A stretch of DNA of 64,000 bases from Nematocida parisii ERTm1 (taxonomy: Eukaryota; Microsporidia). The position numbers and the translations under genes were made by a program. Shown piece after piece: positions 1-9,386 of this stretch; the stretch's first letter is position 1, and every line of letters begins with the position of its first letter. Under the pieces are notes generated by a model. That model did no database searches. It was given only the letters and a program-made list of their open reading frames with translations, and had not been told where the DNA came from. The DNA lies in assembly GCF_000250985.1 (NCBI RefSeq), contig NW_013524648.1, positions 1 to 64,000 on the forward strand, read 5' to 3'.

Positions 1-2399
1 TTCCTGCTGTATTTAAATGGATATACATTATAGCACGGTTTTTTACTGCTATTTATAGTCGCAGCATAGAATGTGTCTATTATATATTTTGCAATTTCCC
101 CAATTGTGTGTATATAGTGATACGCTGTAGTGCCATTCTTTGTAGACACAAAAAATGGAAGATGTATAACATGCATGCAATGCGTACTGTTATCTACAAA
201 TTGGATGTGGTAGTGCTGTGTATAAGATATCACTATGCGGTTTTTCCAATTATAATAATAAGATACCTTTTTTTCTGTTATATTATCCAATGCCCTATTA
301 TTATTCTCTGTATTATTGTATTTAAATGTCATATTATAAATTTTAATTCTGGTTTCTAAAACAACCCCTTTTCCTTGATATGCATTTTTACCATCTGGAT
401 GTATTTTTGTATAATTTTTCATGTGTAAACAATTACTGTTATTATGTTTTAAAAAATTCGGGTTATTTATATGGTTATTTATATGGGTTTTATATAAGTA
501 GAAAGAATATTTGTAGAAATAAGCAAATAGCTTATATACAAGTTGATACATACTAATGTCAGTATGAATATGTAAAGAAGGGCTAATTTTAATCTGTAGT
601 ATTCTTAGGTATGAATCATGCATAATCTTACTGTTATTGTGAACTTTTCCATATAAGTATTCTATAATACAAAATTGATTACATTTGTTTTTAGATTCTA
701 AGCTGGAGTTAATTTTCATGATTCTTTTCCTCAGCAAATCAATTTCCTCATACTTCATATAGAAAAGATCTTCATATATTTCGGGAAGGCATAGAATTAA
801 TAGCAGTCGCCTCCTTAGATTCCAGTCCTTTTCAACTTCTCTCGCACAAATAAATGAGCTCCATAAAATCTGGTTGTTGTACGACACCAGCAGGCTTTCT
901 GCATGCCATAGAAGGTTTATGTTTCTTTTAGCATATATGTCACTAAGTTTGGTTATATTTCTATAGGATTTCACAATTAAATTATTCTTTGGTATAAATC
1001 TTTTAGAAATACTATAACAAGAATTATGCATTTGATTTAAGTCTGAAAAAAGCCCAGGATAGTATGACAGATCGCAATATTTGAATATATACTCTTTTTT
1101 TTTAAGATAAGAACTGGTTAGATAATAAATGAACTTCAATTTTTTGTGTATGATTTTTCTTTTACTTTTATACAGAGCCATCCATACATTTTTGTATTTT
1201 TTAATATTATTTTTTATAGATTTTTTAAGTACTGGATAAATATTTGATTTATACTTTATAGAGCAGTGGCTATATAATGGCATAAAGACACTTTCTTGGT
1301 TCCGGCCACTCTTTAAATTCTTCAGTTTGTAATTATGCAATTTTGTTACAAGACATTTATAGCTATCTAAATTTTTAATAGATGATGTTATAAATGATAT
1401 TTTCGAAAAATTATCAACACTATCACTAGTATTATCACTAGCATTATCATTATCACTAGTATTATCACTACTACTATCACCATTAGTATTATTGTCATCA
1501 ACACTATTACTACTACTATTGCTGGCACTATCACTACTACTAATGTATATTCTTTTTCTATTTGTGGATGTGCTTACTTGAGTACTTTCTAAATTCTGGG
1601 CCACGCTTTCCATTTTTTGGATGCTACTGCTTAGAGGCTGTAGAGATGGCAATGGATTTGAAGAATCTGGCTCTATATTATTACAAGCAAGCGGAGTACT
1701 ATTTGATTCAAATGGCATACATTCACTCGGGAGATAATTTATACCTGTAAAAACTTGGCTATGTGATATTTCGGGGTCCATCGGATTCTCATTAGACATT
1801 ATATTATTTAAATAACTGTTTTGAATATTATAAGAATTGTATGTTTGCACATTATTTAATGTGTACTGATTATTATCATAGTAATTCTCTATAGGATATG
1901 GATTAAATGTATTTGAATTTGACAATCCTGGAAAGCCCTCTGTTAATGTACTGTTGCTGTTTAACAAACTATTTGAAACAGCATATGGATTATGCGGCGG
2001 TTCATAATTTGGCCTGTAACTGTCACTAGCATATAAATTTTCTACATAGTATGGATTAAATTGAAATTCAATTGGTATTTTCTCCAAATTATTAGTTAAC
2101 ATATTAGCATTGTTTAAAGAACCATCTTGTGCATTATATGGATTATGTGGCTGTTCCTCATATGCTAAGCATTCGTTTGAATTATTTATAAATCCACTTG
2201 GTTGCATATGTAGGTAATTTTGGCCGGAAGAATAGTTATTATTTCTCTTATTGTTCATATTACTACACGAAGATGTAACCTCCTCATTAGAAGCACAAAT
2301 AAAAGTGTCAAATTCCTTTGGCAGAATGTACATCAATATATACGAAACAAGTAGCAGCATCATCTTTCTTTTAATTATTATTATTTTTGTCATTTTCAT
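1..2399 (-). CDS. Large secreted-family protein, N-terminal ~800 residues (runs off left edge)
   Basis: The frame is open on the minus strand from ATG at 2399 to the window edge, so only the N-terminal part is present. It begins MKM followed by a lysine-rich stretch and a hydrophobic segment (MMLLLVSYILMYIL), which reads as a signal peptide or anchor. Residues ~60-200 carry four NPY-containing segments (NPYNAQD, NPYYVEN, NPYAVSN, NPYPIEN). Then comes a Ser/Asn/Asp tract (DNA ~1430-1550), then a Lys/Tyr-rich helical region. That region matches the 1079-residue protein at 58100-61339: shared blocks include INLLWHAES, LLLIL.LPEIYEDL.YM.Y, FCIIEYLYG.VHN and YQGKGVV. The two are paralogs of a lineage-specific family; the function is unknown. 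Secretion into the host is an inference from the signal peptide and from known Nematocida large secreted gene families. A conserved palindromic element lies 18 bp upstream of the start. Confidence 0.8.
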   Translation of the reverse strand, partial: MKMTKIIIIKRKMMLLLVSYILMYILPKEFDTFICASNEEVTSSCSNMNNKRNNNYSSGQNYLHMQPSGFINNSNECLAYEEQPHNPYNAQDGSLNNANMLTNNLEKIPIEFQFNPYYVENLYASDSYRPNYEPPHNPYAVSNSLLNSNSTLTEGFPGLSNSNTFNPYPIENYYDNNQYTLNNVQTYNSYNIQNSYLNNIMSNENPMDPEISHSQVFTGINYLPSECMPFESNSTPLACNNIEPDSSNPLPSLQPLSSSIQKMESVAQNLESTQVSTSTNRKRIYISSSDSASNSSSNSVDDNNTNGDSSSDNTSDNDNASDNTSDSVDNFSKISFITSSIKNLDSYKCLVTKLHNYKLKNLKSGRNQESVFMPLYSHCSIKYKSNIYPVLKKSIKNNIKKYKNVWMALYKSKRKIIHKKLKFIYYLTSSYLKKKEYIFKYCDLSYYPGLFSDLNQMHNSCYSISKRFIPKNNLIVKSYRNITKLSDIYAKRNINLLWHAESLLVSYNNQILWSSFICAREVEKDWNLRRRLLLILCLPEIYEDLFYMKYEEIDLLRKRIMKINSSLESKNKCNQFCIIEYLYGKVHNNSKIMHDSYLRILQIKISPSLHIHTDISMYQLVYKLFAYFYKYSFYLYKTHINNHINNPNFLKHNNSNCLHMKNYTKIHPDGKNAYQGKGVVLETRIKIYNMTFKYNNTENNNRALDNITEKKVSYYYNWKNRIVISYTQHYHIQFVDNSTHCMHVIHLPFFVSTKNGTTAYHYIHTIGEIAKYIIDTFYAATINSSKKPCYNVYPFKYSR

Positions 2400-2416
2400 A
2401 CTTTACAAATTTTAAA

Positions 2417-2450
2417 GGCATAAATAATATTTTATGTTAATAAATCATAC
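2417..2450. promoter_or_regulatory. Dispersed palindromic element, copy a
   Basis: Copy of the AT-rich imperfect palindrome GGCATAAATAATATTTTA...AATAAATCATAC. It lies 18 bp upstream of the left-edge secreted-family gene. Related copies are at 11566, 19935, 28317, 48806, 49060 and 58027. A promoter role is inferred from position only. Confidence 0.5.
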
Positions 2451-2851
2451 TTATATTACACAAATTAAACTTTATATATTTTGTTTATCTATTGATAACA
2501 AAGCTTAATATAACGAGAAATCAAATGATCAAATGCATTCATTTACATAGTATTTCTATCAATATTATTCTAAGTTTAGTATTTCTTTTGCTTTTCAATA
2601 ATAAATAATAGCAGTACTACTCATAATTACTTCTAATAGAGCTGTTAATAAAAATTTATTCTAGTTCAGCTTATTTATAATAATATTTATGCAACACAGA
2701 ATATAACTAATATACACATAAAGAATAATAATATTTTATTTATTACTGAAGATAGAATTAATATATTTAAACAAAGCCAGTTGTAGAGCATGCATAGATT
2801 TTGTTTTTAAGTTTTATCTATTATTTAAATAAAAATATTTTATCTAAATCT

Positions 2852-3634
2852 ATGTTAGAGAACATTGCCGCACTCCAGGAATCTATGCAGGGTTTACTCA
2901 TATACCAGACGGCAAAAAATAATATAGAAAAAACAATATTAGAATTATGCAGAATATGTTCAGAAGAAGTCGCTATTTCATCAGAAAAAACCTTTTCAGT
3001 GTTTGGAATTGACATTATGCATATTTTAAGCATTATATACAATCCGAGGGGCTGTATTGTAAATATTTTTAACTTGGCAGTGTGCGCGGCCATGCTGGCC
3101 TGCCTGTATACACTGTTGATTAGCATTTTTACAGTTCCTCAGATGTTAATAAGTATTACTTTAGATTTTGATGAAAAAGACCCCGATTCTAACCCGGAAA
3201 AAAGTATTTGGGACGCTCTATATATGCTATTTTCATATGCATGCGAGCTATTTATTATTGGGTTTCTAGTTTTAACTTCATGCTACATTACAGCAGAGGT
3301 TTACTACAGGCAGGGGCAAACTCTAAAATCAATCCTTCTTGCGCTACTGTTTAACATATCGGTTGTTAGCTTAATGCGCACAATCCACACCAGAGTGATG
3401 CCTATATATATAATGCACAACATGCATGCCCCATACAAACGATATAATTGCCCGTGGTTTTTTATGGCGTACCTATCGACTGCATATCTTGGAATAGAAT
3501 TAATATACTTGGCGTTTTTTAAGAAAGATCCACTGAGTTTGCTTGAATTTTTAATTGAATTTAAGATAATATTAGTTTTAAGCTATATAATTTTTATATT
3601 GGATTTAAAAGAAAAACTCAAAAAAAGTCAATAA
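2852..3634 (+). CDS. Multi-pass membrane protein, lineage-specific
   Basis: 260 residues, not recognised. The ATG at 2852 was chosen because the open frame upstream begins only with TTG. About five hydrophobic segments are visible: CIVNIFNLAVCAAMLACLY, FIIGFLVLTSCYITAEV, a segment around LLALLFNISVVSL, AYLSTAYLGIELIYLAFF and IILVLSYIIFILDL. The N-terminal ~65 residues look soluble, and the protein ends with a Lys-rich tail. No transporter motif was identified. It stands alone between two secreted-type genes in a fast-evolving block, so a lineage-specific membrane protein is the safest reading. Confidence 0.65.
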   Translation: MLENIAALQESMQGLLIYQTAKNNIEKTILELCRICSEEVAISSEKTFSVFGIDIMHILSIIYNPRGCIVNIFNLAVCAAMLACLYTLLISIFTVPQMLISITLDFDEKDPDSNPEKSIWDALYMLFSYACELFIIGFLVLTSCYITAEVYYRQGQTLKSILLALLFNISVVSLMRTIHTRVMPIYIMHNMHAPYKRYNCPWFFMAYLSTAYLGIELIYLAFFKKDPLSLLEFLIEFKIILVLSYIIFILDLKEKLKKSQ

Positions 3635-4127
3635 CGCGAAATAACTCCAGATCTGCATAATATAAAATAGTAGTTTGCGTCCTTTTAATATTAAAAATAT
3701 TTTCTGCTGGTTTAAAAGCTAACCAAACTCTAGTTAATTTAATGACATAATGAAATTGATTAGTGGTAGTGCCAAGAAAGTTAATGAAAATACCTTTACT
3801 ATTTATAAAAATCATTGTTTAATAAATATTTTCTAAAACCCCCCGCATATTGGTGGTTTGTCGAATCTAACCCGAAACAGAGAATAAATATCACAGAATA
3901 ATTAAATATAAAAAATCTTATTTATTTATGATTATGTGCAAAGTATAAACGTCAGCAATATTTTAAATATTTTATAAAAGTGACTTTTTCTATTATTAGT
4001 GTGGCACTTTTAAAGTAGACACGTTAAAATATAAATTAAAATATTTAAATTAAGCAGATGACATTTGGCATTTTATGATACATTAAGCTGCATATTTATA
4101 AACAGAAAAATGTAAATCTGAATATTA
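3635..4127. other. AT-rich spacer
   Basis: No convincing gene. It is very AT-rich, with scattered AATAAA/TTTATT stretches and one CTAACCCGAA match to the recurrent spacer motif near 3868. A 65-residue minus-strand frame (3618-3815) starts inside the upstream gene's tail and has no protein-like features. Confidence 0.6.
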
Positions 4128-4985
4128 ATGTGCATAAAGATAACAATATATATGCTTATGTGCACTGCCGCCTGTTTTTGCGCGAGTGAGGGTTTGACAT
4201 TATCTGGGCCTACTTACGTAGAAAATCATGAACAGAAATACAATATAAGAAAAACAACACATAAATCATTCTTAGGCAGTAAGATCAAGTACGACGTGGG
4301 TGAGAATTTGTTTTATAATAAAATAGAAAATGCACCAGTCCAAGTAGAACAAAAGAATATACCCTTTCTCCAGCTTAAAATGAAGTGCTTAAAAATAATT
4401 AATACTATCCGGAATAGCAAGACCTATCTAGTAGCAATCATAGCTACAAGCAGCATCTTTACTCTTTTCATGGTTATGTGCATAGTTACATACATAATGA
4501 GCAAGTGGCATCTGCTGGCACTAAACGACTGCAATAGCATGATAGAGAACAATGCATACACATGCTATATACAGAATGGAAGATATGTAGAATTACTGAG
4601 CCCAATAGGATATAACCAGATAGACTACACCAATGTAAATAGTACTACTGCACTGCAGCCAGTGTGTGCAGCAACTGTTTCTACACACGCAGAAAATGCA
4701 AACCAGAGCGTGCTGAGAGTAATGGAGGATTTGTGCTATGTGACAACAAACAGAATTCTTTTGCCAATTTCTAGATATATAAAGAATAATTTGACCCTAT
4801 CTGGAGAGTCGATCCCAACAAGAAAAGAGATCACTGACATTGCCACTCTGCTTAATTCAAGCATACACAATGAAATGCCAAGCTCATTTAAAATTGCTCT
4901 AAATTCAGTTGATATAACCCCATACTATGAAATACTTGACAATGAGTTTATTCATAACTCTCAAGCTTGCTGGTCTGGTAATTAA
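4128..4985 (+). CDS. Signal peptide plus single-TM protein
   Basis: 285 residues, not recognised. An N-terminal signal peptide (ITIYMLMCTAACFCASEG) is followed by ~80 polar residues. A single strong transmembrane helix follows near residues 102-125 (LVAIIATSSIFTLFMVMCIV). The ~160-residue C-terminal domain has several N-x-S/T sequons (NSTT, NQSV, NLTL, NSSI) and six or more cysteines. The same layout (signal peptide, short linker, one TM helix, sequon-rich tail) occurs in the protein at 15667-16533. A surface or secretory-pathway protein is inferred; no function can be assigned. Confidence 0.7.
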   Translation: MCIKITIYMLMCTAACFCASEGLTLSGPTYVENHEQKYNIRKTTHKSFLGSKIKYDVGENLFYNKIENAPVQVEQKNIPFLQLKMKCLKIINTIRNSKTYLVAIIATSSIFTLFMVMCIVTYIMSKWHLLALNDCNSMIENNAYTCYIQNGRYVELLSPIGYNQIDYTNVNSTTALQPVCAATVSTHAENANQSVLRVMEDLCYVTTNRILLPISRYIKNNLTLSGESIPTRKEITDIATLLNSSIHNEMPSSFKIALNSVDITPYYEILDNEFIHNSQACWSGN

Positions 4986-5630
4986 TAAATAGTTCAAATT
5001 TATAAAATGCTGATTATATAAAAAATCACTTTGGACTTTAATAAAAACAATCCAAATTTAAAATATCCTGAAATGCTTTTTACTATAAATTTTTCTATTT
5101 ATTTATAATCCGTTAGATATTAATAAATGTCTGTTTAAAGAGTGTTTATTCTTCTTTTTATATTTTTCAGTGGTTTAAAATTAATTTCCATATTTAAAGG
5201 GATTGCTGTATATTGTTTTCCAGAATTTTGGGTTATTCGGGTTATGACTCGTTTTATATGAAGGCTTGCTAATTTTTGGGCGTGTACTTATAAGTTCTAC
5301 ATCTGATAAATAAAGTAAACATAGAAGAAGGTACTCTAAATTGTTTACCGTCTATTATGTTTGAATATCCGGGTTATATCGGGTTATGACTAACCATACA
5401 TAAATGCAAAATAGTAGGCAAATAATAATTTCGGGTCGTTGCTACATAAAGTAGGAAGTAAATGAAAGAATCATACAGATGCACTGGCTCTACCTATATA
5501 AATAATGGTCTATGACTTTGCGACATTTTTCATATTTAAATTAGTTCTATTCTGCATAATCTGCTGCTTTTTAGTGTTTTACTAATGGAGTCCTCTCTAG
5601 ATTTTCAGCAATTCTAATTTTGTGTTAAAA
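4986..5630. other. Spacer with repeated CGGGTTAT motifs
   Basis: No gene recognised. It contains GGGTTATTCGGGTTATGAC near 5230-5249 and a doubled CCGGGTTATATCGGGTTATG at 5369-5388, the densest cluster of this recurrent spacer motif on the left side of the window. Confidence 0.6.
5369..5390. repeat. Doubled CGGGTTAT spacer motif
   Basis: Two head-to-tail copies of CGGGTTAT separated by two to three bases. The same motif recurs in spacers at about 5238, 43373, 46121, 51848, 53196, 61856, 62640 and 63603. Its role is unknown. Confidence 0.5.
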
Positions 5631-5843
5631 ATGGAGGATAAAACTCTGGAAAGAGCGATGTTGGAGACAATACTAAAAAAGCCAAAGCGCAGAAAAATAT
5701 ATGAAAAAAGAAAGACCCTCTTAAAGTACTGCTACTCAGTTAAGTTTATATGCTTTAAGGCATTTTTTTGTTCTTTTTTCATCTGCTTTGTTTTTACATA
5801 CTTTTTAGTTCTCCAAATAAGAGAATACGCTCTTCCATACTAA
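5631..5843 (+). CDS. Small C-terminally anchored basic protein
   Basis: 70 residues from ATG 5631; the frame upstream of it starts only with GTG. A basic helical N-terminus (KKPKRRKIYEKRKTLLKY) is followed by one hydrophobic helix (FFCSFFICFVFTYFLVLQI) close to the C-terminus, as in a tail-anchored or single-pass protein. No homolog is recognised. It could be a chance frame, but the charge-then-hydrophobic pattern and isolated position favour a real small gene. Confidence 0.4.
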   Translation: MEDKTLERAMLETILKKPKRRKIYEKRKTLLKYCYSVKFICFKAFFCSFFICFVFTYFLVLQIREYALPY

Positions 5844-5964
5844 TAGCTGGGTTTTAAATCTGCCGTACTATGCAATGCTGGACATGCAAAGGCAAGAAAT
5901 ATGCGTTGAACCAGCAAAAAACTATAATAAATATAACCCAAAAGAAGATTATAAAGTTAATATT

Positions 5965-8808
5965 TTATTGTTGTAATAGTACATGCCCAATGTGCGGTAC
6001 AGCGGCCAGGGAGTTCGCTGAAAATATGAAATCGCACAGTAAGTAGACGGAGTCTGTGAAAACGTCAGAAGAAAGCACATCTAGCACCCACCCGCCACTT
6101 TCTATCTCCATAATACCAAGAACTTGAGAAAGCTCGCTTGACTTCTCAAGGTGGCTTCGCAAGTATACTGAAAGCCCATCTATCGAAGTAAGAGTAGTTT
6201 CCAGAAATTCTGCATTTTTCTCGGAAAAGAAATTACTGCAGACCAGAAAAAGCAGATATCTCCATATTTCAGCAAGCCTCTGCACCCGGGTATACGATAA
6301 TATGCTTTGGCCGTTCGGCGAATTTGCAATTTTCATAATTATCTCTAACTGTCCATTTGATATTATCGACAAAATATCTTGTTTTGACAGAATCGGTGAG
6401 CTCAGGAGCTTGGAAACCTCTCTTGATAGCTTGGAAAATCCATCCTCAGCCAGCTGTGCACACATGCTGCCAGCTTCCAGAAAGCTCCGAGATTTTTGGT
6501 CTTTTAAAATGTTCCATAGAATTATCATTGCCTTATATATGTATTTGTACTTAAAAGAAAACATCACAGCTGGCATGGCTTCTAACAACCGAGCAAGGAG
6601 GGATATAGTATTGATAGACACAGACACTGAGCTAGATTTGGCTAGAAAAAGAAGCACGCTATAATAAATATCTGCAGGCGTATCAAACTTGACTAGAGAC
6701 TTCCCGCACGGGCACCTGCTGTGCTGGTATATTGCGCAGTGCTCATGCGCAGTGCACGCGCCGCTTGGCACTGCGGGTTCTTCGCAGATATCAATCGTTG
6801 GATACACATATACTCCATCATGCTCGCTATAATTTTTCATGCAGAGTCTTTTCTCTTTTGCCAGGCTATCATTCTGCCTGCTCAAGTCCTGCGCAGTTAT
6901 TTCCTGCTGGCTTTCATCAGAGTCCTGCCCATCTTTATCTGCTTCTTCTGTATCCCCTCCTTTCTGCTGCTCTATACATCTATCCGCACATTGCCCTAGA
7001 ATTTCTTCATAGGTCTGTATAATTCTTTTTTCCACATCTGCTATGTCTTTTGACGAAATGTCTTCTACCTTTTTGGAAATCCACTCCACCATAATCACGC
7101 GGAGCTGTTTCTCAATGAGCGCCACGTCCAGGCATGAAAATACGCTCTCCACCATGTCAGAGGTGCACGTAAATGACTTCATATGTGTAAGTGTTTCCAT
7201 TAGCTCCTGGCTGTTTCGCACACCGCTTGCATACATCTCGTTCATGACCACAGATATTTCTAAAATACCGCTTGTCTCTACAATCTTAGCACTTATCTGA
7301 GGCCGCTCCTCTGTCTTTTTCTTTTTCTGCCCAAGCATATTTATAATCTCAGGTAGCATGTCCGCCTTCTTTGGCTCGATGTACACAATAATAATGGGCT
7401 GTGGGACTTCAGATGCAGACTTGTAAATGCGAATTATCTGCTCATATGGATAGCACACTATAATATAGTACATCCGAAGCTTGTGCGTGTCTTCTGTCTT
7501 CTGCCCTAGCTCCTTCACAATCACTCCCCACATGCTATTCTCATCCACTGCCTGCAGCCCGCCATTAGAAATAACCATGTCCATAATATTTTTTGTTAGT
7601 GCTATGTTATGCGGCTGCAGCCTGGGAAGACCCAGCGCCTCATTTACTAGCAAATGCTGCTTTGTGAAGTCCTGCGTGAAATCAATAAACGGGAAAATAG
7701 CGTCGGAAAGAATCACTGTATGCTTTAGCTGAGAGATTTGGGCTGTTTGGTACGCTGTGTCCGTTAATGGATTATATGCAGCCCGTACTCCTGGCTCCTG
7801 CCGCAGGGTATTGTAAATAGGCTCTGCGCCTTCACCCCGCACAGCATAGCTAGAGCGACCCTGAAGAAACCTAGGCGAGCATTCGCTTCCCATACTTAAA
7901 TTGCAGCTAGTGGCAGAGCTATTAGCAGATAAATAGTTAAAGGCATCTGGTGTTGAAAAAGAAGAAAATGTTCCCCCAGCAGATCCAGAAACACCCTGCG
8001 GCCTGGGCATAGAAGGACTTCTTCTGTGAAGCCCCATGCTCCCTCCCTGGCTTTCTAACGAATGCATGCGATGGTCTGATATAGGCGAGTCATTATTGTA
8101 TCCACCTCCAATCACCCCGGTGCTAGACGAATTCATAATAGAAATGCCTCCATTGTCTTGATCAAACACAGAAGAATAATGGATGCTCTGATAAGAAGGT
8201 TCTCTCTCCCCATATCCACCCATCCCTAGGTGTGCTCCTCTCAAAACCTCGCCCTCGCTGCTTCCTCCCAATGCACTATTCGAGGGTGCATATGGTATGT
8301 TTGTTTTCTTTGAAATACCTCTTTCCCACGAGTCCTCGGGGGGAACACTGTTAAAAGAAAATGAGTTTGTCATGGGAACAGCAATAACCTTCTTCTGATA
8401 GACAGGCGGCGCGCCTAATGAGCTTGCCTCTCTTCCTGTATTTTTCATCACTGAGCCCACTCCCCCTGGGGAAATTCCTTCTATTTTCTGAATTTTCTTG
8501 GAAAACTCTACCTCAGAGGGAAATACTCCCTTCTCCTTGGACACAAAGTACATATCTCTTCCGCGCCCATCGCCAGACTCTCTCCCGCCCAATGAACCAG
8601 ATTCAAAATGAGATGGAGAAGAAAAAGAAGATGGGGGAATGTGCGGTGCACCCACGCCACTCGCTCTATCAACTCCTATATTTGTGTAGTACGTTGGACT
8701 TTTAGTATATCTTGCTTTTGAAAGGAACGCATCGCTTATGCTTATCTTTTTGCTTTCTTTTTTTCTCCCACACTCTTCGCATCCTACGCAGTTTTTTCCT
8801 TCATGCAT
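5965..8808 (-). CDS. ARID-domain protein, SWI1/BAF250-like
   Basis: 947 residues from the first in-frame ATG (8808); the longer frame begins at GTG. The N-terminus has a CxxCxxC cluster (CVGCEEC), then ~350 residues of Ser/Gly-rich low complexity. A likely ARID DNA-binding domain follows at roughly 375-460, with the expected order: a Leu-rich helix, GLPRLQP, a helix ending in ISNGGLQAV, W.VIVKELG, then LRMYYIIVCYPYEQ. The C-terminal ~250 residues are Leu-rich helices without motifs, in the position where SWI1/ARID1 proteins carry their ARM-like C-terminal domain. That layout (disordered N-terminus, ARID, helical C-terminus) fits the SWI/SNF subunit SWI1, a nuclear nucleosome-remodelling component. 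Identity is inferred from the ARID signature; another ARID protein is possible. Confidence 0.55.
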   Translation of the reverse strand: MHEGKNCVGCEECGRKKESKKISISDAFLSKARYTKSPTYYTNIGVDRASGVGAPHIPPSSFSSPSHFESGSLGGRESGDGRGRDMYFVSKEKGVFPSEVEFSKKIQKIEGISPGGVGSVMKNTGREASSLGAPPVYQKKVIAVPMTNSFSFNSVPPEDSWERGISKKTNIPYAPSNSALGGSSEGEVLRGAHLGMGGYGEREPSYQSIHYSSVFDQDNGGISIMNSSSTGVIGGGYNNDSPISDHRMHSLESQGGSMGLHRRSPSMPRPQGVSGSAGGTFSSFSTPDAFNYLSANSSATSCNLSMGSECSPRFLQGRSSYAVRGEGAEPIYNTLRQEPGVRAAYNPLTDTAYQTAQISQLKHTVILSDAIFPFIDFTQDFTKQHLLVNEALGLPRLQPHNIALTKNIMDMVISNGGLQAVDENSMWGVIVKELGQKTEDTHKLRMYYIIVCYPYEQIIRIYKSASEVPQPIIIVYIEPKKADMLPEIINMLGQKKKKTEERPQISAKIVETSGILEISVVMNEMYASGVRNSQELMETLTHMKSFTCTSDMVESVFSCLDVALIEKQLRVIMVEWISKKVEDISSKDIADVEKRIIQTYEEILGQCADRCIEQQKGGDTEEADKDGQDSDESQQEITAQDLSRQNDSLAKEKRLCMKNYSEHDGVYVYPTIDICEEPAVPSGACTAHEHCAIYQHSRCPCGKSLVKFDTPADIYYSVLLFLAKSSSVSVSINTISLLARLLEAMPAVMFSFKYKYIYKAMIILWNILKDQKSRSFLEAGSMCAQLAEDGFSKLSREVSKLLSSPILSKQDILSIISNGQLEIIMKIANSPNGQSILSYTRVQRLAEIWRYLLFLVCSNFFSEKNAEFLETTLTSIDGLSVYLRSHLEKSSELSQVLGIMEIESGGWVLDVLSSDVFTDSVYLLCDFIFSANSLAAVPHIGHVLLQQ

Positions 8809-8889
8809 TTGAATTTTGCTATTTTGCTTTTCATTTATACACAGACCCACATGAAATAAAAGGATGCATATGCTTCTAACACGTGTGTA

Positions 8890-8961
8890 GGCTCTTTAGC
8901 TCAGGGGTAGAGCGTTGCTCTCGTAAAGCAAAGGTCAGTGGTTCGAATCTGCTAAGAGCCT
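8890..8961 (+). tRNA. tRNA-Thr (anticodon CGT)
   Basis: A complete cloverleaf without intron. The acceptor stem GGCTCTT pairs with AAGAGCC. The D arm is GCTC-AGGGGTA-GAGC, the anticodon arm is TTGCT-CTCGTAA-AGCAA (anticodon CGT, reading ACG), and the T arm has loop TTCGAAT with two G-T wobbles. The discriminator base is T. The A box (TAGCTCAGGGGTAG) and B box (GGTTCGAATCT) internal promoters are intact. It sits 81 bp from the divergent ARID gene. Confidence 0.95.
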
Positions 8962-8969
8962 TTTTTTTT
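8961..8969 (+). terminator. RNA polymerase III terminator
   Basis: A run of nine T residues directly follows the tRNA acceptor stem, the standard Pol III stop signal. The first T doubles as the discriminator position. Confidence 0.85.
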
Positions 8970-8978
8970 ATTTTCCCC

Positions 8979-9170
8979 ATGCAAATTCTTTTCCAGCTGC
9001 CAAAGAACCTTTCCGTTTCTGACCTTCCAAAAAATGCATCAGTTGGCACAGAGTTCTCTATTAATGGCGTGGAGTATACCATTGACCTTGGGCCAGCCCC
9101 AGACGCAGGAGTTCTTATAAATGGAGTTCTTCATAAAATAGATGCTTTATACATTGTTAGGCCAAAGTAA
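8979..9170 (+). CDS. 63-residue protein, possibly RPA34-type Pol I subunit
   Basis: 63 residues; ATG at 8979 lies 17 bp after the tRNA. The frame upstream reads through the tRNA and is not coding. The sequence starts with a hydrophobic strand (ILFQLPKNLSVSDL) and continues with strand-like GTEFSINGVEYTIDLG and ends ALYIVRPK, a compact all-beta pattern. The LPKN.SVSDL opening recalls the N-terminal strand of the Pol I subunit Rpa34 (TFIIF-beta-like dimerisation module), but that rests on one short stretch. It would be a drastically reduced version. The regular strand pattern supports a real gene; the identity is tentative. Confidence 0.45.
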   Translation: MQILFQLPKNLSVSDLPKNASVGTEFSINGVEYTIDLGPAPDAGVLINGVLHKIDALYIVRPK

Positions 9171-9386
9171 ACATACCGCATATTTCTTTTTGAGCACTCT
9201 CGCAGGCTGTCCTTTGTGGGGTTCTAGTTAGTGAAGTGCGCCCAGGCGCTTGAATAAAAAACATTCTATACTGTGTATATAAATTTATGGTTAAACTTTC
9301 TTTTATGATTTCATAATTTCCTATAAATAATAATAGCATGTATTGGTGCTTTTCTGGGATTTAATCTGGATATTTTATTTTTTCTA

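Noticed and set aside
108-359. 83-residue plus-strand frame
   Set aside because: Antisense to the open left-edge family gene; composition is a shadow of its AT-rich codons.
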